Source: Levilinea sp.
GTDB lineage: Bacteria; Chloroflexota; Anaerolineae; Anaerolineales; Anaerolineaceae
DNA length: 64,000 bases
Reading direction: 5' to 3'
NCBI GenBank assembly: GCA_029975215.1
Contig: JARKPO010000007.1
Coordinates: 1 to 64,000 of the forward strand
The notes beneath the pieces are model-generated. The model was not told where the DNA came from. It worked only from the letters and a program-made list of their open reading frames with translations, and searched no databases. The position numbers were made by a program, and so were the translations under genes. Shown one piece after another: positions 57,825 through 64,000 of this stretch. Position 1 is the first letter of the stretch; each line of letters opens with the position of its first letter.

Positions 57825-58490
57825 ATGTCAATGGATTTGATTTGGACGGCGGTGGGCTTTTTGCTGACGGTGTGCGTGTTGAGCTACCTGTTTGGGGATA
57901 ACCCGCTCTTCCGCCTGGCTACGTCTCTATTCGTGGGCGTGGCGGCGGGGTATGCGGCTGTGCTTCTGATTTATCAGGTGCTGCTGCCGCGCCTGGTGCT
58001 GCCTTTGCTGCAAGGCTCGCTGGCCGAACGCGGCCTGCTGGTCATCCCTCTGGTGCTCAGCGTATTACTGCTCTTCAAGCTCTCTCCGCGCTTCACCCGC
58101 CTGGGCAACCTCTCGATGGGAGTGATTGTGGGCGTGGGCGCGGGGGTGTTGGTGGGCGGCACGGTGTTGGGAACCCTGCTGGGCCAAACCCGCGCAGCGG
58201 TGGACGCCTTTGCCCTGCGGGGCACGGCCAGCCCGATGGTGCTCTTATTCGAGGCCGTTCTGTTTCTGATCGGCACGGTATCCACCCTGGTGTACTTCCA
58301 TTTTGGCGTCAAGCCGCGCCCCAACCAGCCCGCCCGGCGGCCTTCATGGATGGAATTCACGGCGAGCATTGGTCAGGTGTTCCTGGCAGTGACTTTGGGC
58401 GCTTTGTTTGCCGGGGTGTTCGCCGCGGCACTGGCCGCATTAATTGACCGTGCGGATTTCCTCTTCCGTGCGGTTCAAATGCTATTCTGA
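57825..58490 (+). CDS. Multi-TM membrane protein of unknown function
   Basis: 221 aa, about six TM segments; in the same operon-like array. Confidence 0.75.
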   Translation: MSMDLIWTAVGFLLTVCVLSYLFGDNPLFRLATSLFVGVAAGYAAVLLIYQVLLPRLVLPLLQGSLAERGLLVIPLVLSVLLLFKLSPRFTRLGNLSMGVIVGVGAGVLVGGTVLGTLLGQTRAAVDAFALRGTASPMVLLFEAVLFLIGTVSTLVYFHFGVKPRPNQPARRPSWMEFTASIGQVFLAVTLGALFAGVFAAALAALIDRADFLFRAVQMLF

Positions 58491-58499
58491 GTGTAGCCC

Positions 58500-60227
58500 A
58501 TGAGCCCTTCGATCATTGATGCTCAATCCATCCTGGCGGTTGAAATTGGCACGGTCACGACCCGCGCGCTCTTGTTTGACGTGGTGGAGGGGCAGTACCG
58601 TTTCATCGCCCAGGGCAGCGCCCCCAGCACGGTCAACGCGCCCTTCCGTGAAGCCGGGGAGGGCATTCACCTGGCGGTGAACCGCCTGGAAGAAATCACC
58701 GGCCGCACCTTGATGAACCTGAAGGGCGAGTTGATTCTGCCAGTGCAAAGCGACAACAGCGGTGTGGACCGGCTGGTGCTCACCTACACCGCCGGACCGG
58801 CGCTGCGCGTGGTGGTGGCGGGGCTGCTGGCGGATGTTTCCCTGGAAAGTGCACGCAACCTGGCGGCCACCCTGCCGGTGCAGGTGGTGGAAACACTGGG
58901 CCTCAACGATACCCGCAGCCTGGATTTGCAGATGCAGGCCCTGATCGCGGCCGAGCCAGATCTGGTGCTGCTGGCGGGCGGCAGTGAACACGGCGCCAGC
59001 CGCTCGGTGTTTAAGCTGGCAGAGCTGATCAGCCTGGCCTACCGTGTGCTGCCGCCAGACCGCCGCCCGCATGTGCTCTACGCGGGCAATCAGGCCCTGG
59101 CCAAAAAGATCAAAGAGGGCCTGGAGCGCACGGTACACACGCTGACCGCCCCCAATGTACGCCCGTCGGTGGATGTTGAAGACCTGGCTCCCGCTGAAAG
59201 CGCGCTCAGCGAAGCAGCGGCCAATATCCGCTACGCACAGATCGGCGGTCTGCAAAATTGGGGTTCCATCAGCAGCGCCCTGCCCTTGCCGGGTTCATTG
59301 GCCTTTGGGCGCATGATCCGCTTCCTTAGTCACATTGGGGACGCGGTGAAGGGCGTGTTGGGGGTGCAATTGGGCTCCGGCAGCACCACCCTGGCGATGG
59401 GCAAGGGCGGTAATCTGGCGCTGGAAGTCTTCCCCTACAGCAGCGGCCGCGGTGCTTCTTTGGTGTTGGAGCACAGCGCCTTAGAAGACATCACCCAATG
59501 GCTGCCGATGCACATGCCCGATGTGGTGGCGCGAGACTATCTGGTGCAGAAAACCCTTTACCCCCAGGTGATGCCCACCACCAGCGAGACGCTGGCTCTG
59601 GAATTGGCGCTGGCGCGCCAGGCCCTGCGCCTTTCCATGCAGCAGATGCTGGCCCGCCACCCGCTGTACAACCTATCCTACGAGCCCATTCTGGCGGGCG
59701 GGGCGGTGTTGACCCAGGCCCCCCAGCCAGCCCACGCCCTGTTGGCGCTCTTAGACGGACTGCAGCCGGTGGGGGTGACCACCCTGTTCCTGGATCAAAA
59801 CGAACTGCTCACCAGCCTGGGGGCCGCCGCGCAGATCAACTCGCTGCTGCCCGTTCAGGTGATCGAATCCGGCGCGCTGCTCAACCTGGGCACGGTCATC
59901 TGCCCGGTGAGCGACGCCCGCTACGGCACGCCCATTCTGCGCGCCCGCCTGGAATATGAGCGCGGGGGTGAAAATGTGGTGGAGGTGCGTCAGGGTTCTT
60001 TGGTGACTTTGCCCCTGCAAAATGGGCAGGTGGCCAATCTGCACCTCCAGCCTTTGCGCCGTGTGCAGATTGACCCGCGCGGCAAGCCCGGCCCGGCCAA
60101 ATTCCAAATCGTGGGCGGGGCGTGCGGTGCGGTGATTGACGCGCGCGGCCGGCCGCTGGTTCTGCCCAAAGATTCGGCCCGCCGCCGCGAGATGATCAAG
60201 AAATGGAGCCTGGCTTTCGGCATCTAG
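58500..60227 (+). CDS. Glutamate mutase L (MutL/GlmL)-family ASKHA-fold protein
   Basis: 'ILAVEIGTVTTRALLFDVVEGQYRFIAQG', 'LVLLAGGSEHG', 'GVLGVQLGSGSTTLAM'. Confidence 0.8.
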   Translation: MSPSIIDAQSILAVEIGTVTTRALLFDVVEGQYRFIAQGSAPSTVNAPFREAGEGIHLAVNRLEEITGRTLMNLKGELILPVQSDNSGVDRLVLTYTAGPALRVVVAGLLADVSLESARNLAATLPVQVVETLGLNDTRSLDLQMQALIAAEPDLVLLAGGSEHGASRSVFKLAELISLAYRVLPPDRRPHVLYAGNQALAKKIKEGLERTVHTLTAPNVRPSVDVEDLAPAESALSEAAANIRYAQIGGLQNWGSISSALPLPGSLAFGRMIRFLSHIGDAVKGVLGVQLGSGSTTLAMGKGGNLALEVFPYSSGRGASLVLEHSALEDITQWLPMHMPDVVARDYLVQKTLYPQVMPTTSETLALELALARQALRLSMQQMLARHPLYNLSYEPILAGGAVLTQAPQPAHALLALLDGLQPVGVTTLFLDQNELLTSLGAAAQINSLLPVQVIESGALLNLGTVICPVSDARYGTPILRARLEYERGGENVVEVRQGSLVTLPLQNGQVANLHLQPLRRVQIDPRGKPGPAKFQIVGGACGAVIDARGRPLVLPKDSARRREMIKKWSLAFGI

Positions 60228-60294
60228 CCCAGCAACTGCGGCTGATGTGCAGATTGGTACAAAGATTGCACCTTATCCTTTGGGATTAAACACT

Positions 60295-61347
60295 ATGCAA
60301 GCACCTGTCACCCACATTTTGGCCCTCACCAACCTGCGCCGGGCGCGGCTGCTTCCGGCGGCAGGCAAAGTGTTGGTCAAGCAAGGTCAAAAGGTTTCCC
60401 CCAACGATGTGATTGCGGAAACCGTGCTGCACCCGCGCCACATGGTGTTTGACGTGCGCCAGGCGCTGGGCATCACCCGTCCGGCGCAGCTCAGCCAGGC
60501 CATCGAGCGCCGCGTGGGCGACAAGGTGGAGGTGGATGACGTGCTGGCGCGCTCTGGCGGCCTGTTTAAGCGCGTCCTGCGCGCACCGGTGGCCGGACAG
60601 ATTTCCATCATCGCCGGTGGGCGGATTGTGATGGAGGTGGACAGCCCCCTCTTCCAACTGCGCGCCGGACTGGCAGGCATCATCACCGAGATCATCCCCG
60701 AACGCGGCGCCATTCTGGAAGCCAGCGGGGCCTTGGTGCAGGGGGCCTGGGGCAACGGGCGTATCGATTCCGGCGTGCTGCTTTCGCTGGCCGCCGCCCC
60801 CGAAGATATGCTCACCCGCGAGCGCCTGGATGTGAGCATGCGCGGGGCGGTGGTGGTGGCCGGGCACTGTGCCCAGGCAGATGCGATCCGTGCGGCCAAC
60901 GAGCTGCCCCTGCGCGGCCTGATTTTGGGCAGCGCCACGGCGGATCTGCTGCCGGCCCTGCAAACCGCGCTCTTTCCCATCCTCTTAACCGAAGGTTTCG
61001 GCCGCATTCCCATGAATCTGGCCGCCCACCGCATTTTGACCACCAACGAGAAGCGCGACACCGCGGTCAACGCCACCATGTGGAACGCATTTACCGGCGA
61101 GCGCCCCGAAGTGCTCATCCCCCTGCCCGCCGCAGGCAGCGTGCCCGCCGAAAGCGTCACCCTGAAAGAGGGCCTGCACGTGCGCATTTTGGGGATGCAG
61201 CAAGCCGCGCGGGTGGGGACGATTGTGTCCCTGCCGGCAGAGCTGGTGACTTTGCCGAACGGCGTGCGCGCCCGCGTGGCGCAGGTCAAATTGGAAAACG
61301 ATGAGCAGTTCGCCGTGCCGCTATGCAATCTGGATGTGCTAGAATAA
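60295..61347 (+). CDS. Uncharacterised protein with barrel-sandwich-hybrid-like repeats and C-terminal small beta domain
   Basis: 'GKVLVKQGQKVSPNDVIAET' and 'LRAPVAGQISIIAGGRIVMEV' lipoyl/RnfC-like beta patterns; ATG 60295. Confidence 0.65.
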   Translation: MQAPVTHILALTNLRRARLLPAAGKVLVKQGQKVSPNDVIAETVLHPRHMVFDVRQALGITRPAQLSQAIERRVGDKVEVDDVLARSGGLFKRVLRAPVAGQISIIAGGRIVMEVDSPLFQLRAGLAGIITEIIPERGAILEASGALVQGAWGNGRIDSGVLLSLAAAPEDMLTRERLDVSMRGAVVVAGHCAQADAIRAANELPLRGLILGSATADLLPALQTALFPILLTEGFGRIPMNLAAHRILTTNEKRDTAVNATMWNAFTGERPEVLIPLPAAGSVPAESVTLKEGLHVRILGMQQAARVGTIVSLPAELVTLPNGVRARVAQVKLENDEQFAVPLCNLDVLE

Positions 61348-61423
61348 TCTTGCACGGGCCTGCCGTGCCCTGGCAGTGCGCCGGGCGGGGCTGTCTGGCA
61401 ACCTGAATTGGAGGAGGACAAGC

Positions 61424-62050
61424 ATGAGCAACTTTGACGACAGCGTTTTTGAGGGTTTTGAAGAAGAGCCCCCCGAAGCTCCCAAAGAAAGTAAGGGCGG
61501 CGGCAACAACAACCGCACGTTCTTGATCGCCGTGGGCATCATTGCCGCAGTCACCGTTTTGGTGGTGATCGTGGGCGGCATCTTGCTGGTGGCGCTGCGT
61601 TCCGGCGGAACGAGCACCGCCATGCAGCAGGCCGCGCAGATCAACGCGCAGAACACGGCCACTTCGATGGCGGCCACCAGTGTGGCGGCCACCGAGGCCT
61701 TCATGCGCATTCCCACCAACACCCCCCAGCCCACCGCCACGCCCGAACCGACCAAAACGCCGGTAGTGGTCTTCCCCACCGACACCCCGCAGCCCACCGA
61801 AGAACCTCCGCTGGCAGCTGCAGACGCGGCAGCAGTGGAATCTTCGGCGCGCACGCAGACGGTGGCGGCCTTGCTGACCCAGGCCGCGGCGGGCACCACC
61901 CCCACCGTTCCCGGCCCCACGCCCACCGCCCTGCCCAATACCGGCTTCATGGATGAAGTCGGCCTGCCGGGCATGCTGGGCCTGTCGGCGCTGCTGATTG
62001 TGGTCATCTTCCTGGCGCGCCGCCTGCGCTTCTCGGCCCACCAATCCTAA
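61424..62050 (+). CDS. Small anchored protein, N-terminal TM, PT-rich linker, C-terminal LPNTG-TM-Arg tail
   Basis: '...PTALPNTGFMDEVGLPGMLGLSALLIVVIFLARRLRFSAHQS'; ATG 61424 after 'ggaggagga'. Confidence 0.75.
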   Translation: MSNFDDSVFEGFEEEPPEAPKESKGGGNNNRTFLIAVGIIAAVTVLVVIVGGILLVALRSGGTSTAMQQAAQINAQNTATSMAATSVAATEAFMRIPTNTPQPTATPEPTKTPVVVFPTDTPQPTEEPPLAAADAAAVESSARTQTVAALLTQAAAGTTPTVPGPTPTALPNTGFMDEVGLPGMLGLSALLIVVIFLARRLRFSAHQS

Positions 62051-62119
62051 GACCCTCCCTTCTCAGGCTGCCCGGCCCCTGGCATTGAGCCGCGCAGGCA
62101 GACGAAAGATGCACTTCCG

Positions 62120-62151
62120 CTTGGGCGCCCGTTGCGGCGCCCAAGTTTTTT
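62120..62151 (+). terminator. Rho-independent terminator
   Basis: CTTGGGCGCC-n6-GGCGCCCAAGTTTTTTG. Confidence 0.9.
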
Positions 62152-62172
62152 GTTCACCTGTGCTGCAAAACA

Positions 62173-62196
62173 AAAGCCCCGCCGCAGCGGGGCTTT
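62173..62196 (-). terminator. Rho-independent terminator for phosphomutase gene (minus strand)
   Basis: AAAGCCCCGC-n4-GCGGGGCTTT, T-rich on the minus strand. Confidence 0.8.
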
Positions 62197-62217
62197 AAAT
62201 ACCTTTTGAGAGGCAGG

Positions 62218-63678
62218 CTAGGCCACGCTGTTGGCCACTTCTTCGCCAAAGCCCAGCAAAGCCTTCACCATTGCCTGGCTGCGCCCTTCGGCGTACACGC
62301 GCAGCACCGGTTCCGTTCCCGACGGGCGGATCAGCAGCCACGAGTCATCGTTCATCACATATTTGACCCCGTCCAGGGTGCTCACCTGGGCCACGCCTTC
62401 CCCGCCAATTTCAGCCGGAGCTTCATCGCGCAGACGCTGGGTAATGGCCGATTTGGACACCGGGTGGCGCAGGCGCAGGTCTTTGCGCTCGTAGAAGGCC
62501 GGGCCGACGTCTTCCAACAGGTCGTCCACCAGCTCGTTGAGGGGCGCGCGCGCGGCGGCCACAATCTCGGCCAGCAGCAGGCCCATGATGGGACCGTCAC
62601 CTTCAGGAATGTGCCCCTTGAAGGAGATGCCGCCCGATTCTTCGCCGCCGATGAGCACATCCTCTTTCATCATGTAATCGGCGATGTGGTTAAAGCCCAC
62701 CGGAGTCTCATACAGGGGCAGCCCGTAGCGCGCCGCCAGCCGGTCCACCATGCGCGAGGTGGACACCGTGCGCACCACCGCACCACGCCAGCCACGCTTT
62801 TCCACCAGATAGCGCAGCGACAGGGCGATGATCTTGTGCGGATCCACGAAGTTGCCGCGCCCGTCCATGGCCCCAATGCGGTCGGCGTCGCCGTCCGTGG
62901 CCAGGCCAAAATCGCCAAAGCCAGAGCTGATGGCCCCCGCCAGGGGAGCCAAATAGCGGGCGATGGGTTCTGGGTGGACCCCGCCGAAGCCGGGGTTCAT
63001 CTCGCCGCGAATTTCATACACCTCGCAGCCTGTCCCCTGCAGCGCCCCGCGGATGACCCCGCGCCCCGATCCATACATCGAATCAACCACCACGCGCAGC
63101 TTGCCTTCGGCGATGACGTCGAAATTGATCAGCTGGCGCACATGATCCAGATACGAGGGGATGGGGTTAAAGCGCTGGATGCGCTTCATTTGCAGGGCCT
63201 GTTCGTAATCCATCAGGTTTGGCCCGCGGCTCTGAATTTCGTTGTCATTCAGATACACTTCCACCTGGCGGCACTGTTCCGGCGAGGCCGAACTGCCGGT
63301 GGCGGCCTTCAGCTTGACGCCGTTGTAGCGCGGCGGGTTGTGCGAAGCGGTGATCATCACCCCGCCCACCGCCTTTTGCTGGTAAACGGCGTACGAAATG
63401 GCCGGGGTGGGCGCATCCGATTGAGCCAACAGCACATTAAAGCCGTTGGCTGCCAACACGCGGGCCACATCCGTGGCGTAGCGGTCGGAAAGGAAGCGTG
63501 TGTCGAACCCCACCACGATCTTGCGCGGGTCAAACCCATTGCTGGGCGGATTTCCGTTGTGCCAGGTGGAAGATGCGATGGCGTCAGCAATCGCCTGGGC
63601 GACCATACGCAGATTATTAAAAGTGAACGTGTCTGAAATGACAGCACGCCAGCCGTCGGTGCCAAAATGGATTGGCAT
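62218..63678 (-). CDS. Phosphoglucomutase/phosphomannomutase family protein
   Basis: 'IHFGTDGWRAVISD', active-site 'GVMITASHNPPRYNGVK', 'ATDGDADRIGAMD'. Confidence 0.95.
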   Translation of the reverse strand: MPIHFGTDGWRAVISDTFTFNNLRMVAQAIADAIASSTWHNGNPPSNGFDPRKIVVGFDTRFLSDRYATDVARVLAANGFNVLLAQSDAPTPAISYAVYQQKAVGGVMITASHNPPRYNGVKLKAATGSSASPEQCRQVEVYLNDNEIQSRGPNLMDYEQALQMKRIQRFNPIPSYLDHVRQLINFDVIAEGKLRVVVDSMYGSGRGVIRGALQGTGCEVYEIRGEMNPGFGGVHPEPIARYLAPLAGAISSGFGDFGLATDGDADRIGAMDGRGNFVDPHKIIALSLRYLVEKRGWRGAVVRTVSTSRMVDRLAARYGLPLYETPVGFNHIADYMMKEDVLIGGEESGGISFKGHIPEGDGPIMGLLLAEIVAAARAPLNELVDDLLEDVGPAFYERKDLRLRHPVSKSAITQRLRDEAPAEIGGEGVAQVSTLDGVKYVMNDDSWLLIRPSGTEPVLRVYAEGRSQAMVKALLGFGEEVANSVA

Positions 63679-63714
63679 AGGGAATGATCTCCTCAGTAAA
63701 ATAGATTTAGCGGT

Positions 63715-64000
63715 CTACCAGCCAGGAACAGGCGTGGCGGTAGCCAGGAGAGAACGTAAAATCCACCCTTCCACCCCGTCCTCCGTACGTACATACACCC
63801 ACAGGCTCGTGCCTTTTTGAACCACACGTTCGGTCACTTCCACCAGCATGCCGTTCAGCAGGGTTTTTACCACCGCAGAGGTTTGATCAGGTTCAGCGCG
63901 AATCACCGCCCCATCCGAGCCGCGCGCGTTGATGCGGGCATAGACGGGGGTGGGCACAGGGCTGAGGGTCAACGTGGGCGTGCGCGAAGGCACCAGGGTG
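63715..64000 (-). CDS. SH3b-domain protein, 5' end beyond window
   Basis: 'YARINARGSDGAVIRAEPDQTSAVVKTLLNGMLVEVTERVVQKGTSLWVYVRTEDGVEGWILRSLLA' typical bacterial SH3; PT-rich upstream linker. Confidence 0.7.
   Translation of the reverse strand, partial: TLVPSRTPTLTLSPVPTPVYARINARGSDGAVIRAEPDQTSAVVKTLLNGMLVEVTERVVQKGTSLWVYVRTEDGVEGWILRSLLATATPVPGW

Noticed and set aside
1-64000. CRISPR array
   Set aside because: No regularly spaced 23-40 bp direct repeats and no cas genes; the only tandem repeat is in-frame in the 55004 gene.

Overview
This is a GC-rich, gene-dense bacterial chromosomal segment. Gene content and protein style suggest Chloroflexota, probably Anaerolineae (inference only). I found no rRNA, tRNA or CRISPR array. 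The left edge holds the 5' end of a transposase (IS982-like) next to a truncated AbiEi-type antitoxin gene. The rest is mostly chromosomal operons: a TusE/DsrC-DsrE2 sulfur-relay cluster with an SQR-like flavoprotein; a three-gene GlpA-like/DUF1667 flavoprotein operon; 2-oxoacid dehydrogenase E1a-E1b-E2 plus a GH5 hydrolase; KamA; a GPH-transporter operon behind a perfect 26-bp palindrome; CIRCE-hrcA-grpE-dnaK-dnaJ-prmA; a MarR-controlled ABC exporter pair; PPK2 and dodecin; tyrS; era; and an IclR-PNPOx fusion regulator with a NitT/TauT/RibXY-like ABC importer. The best candidate for an undescribed system is the same-strand cluster at about 53.4-62.05 kb. It encodes several membrane proteins of unknown function, a zinc-ribbon membrane protein with about 19 repeated 'DWL' motifs, an orphan MutL/GlmL-type ASKHA protein, a barrel-sandwich protein and a small protein ending in an LPNTG-like sorting signal. 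All family assignments come from reading the translated sequence and were not checked against any database.
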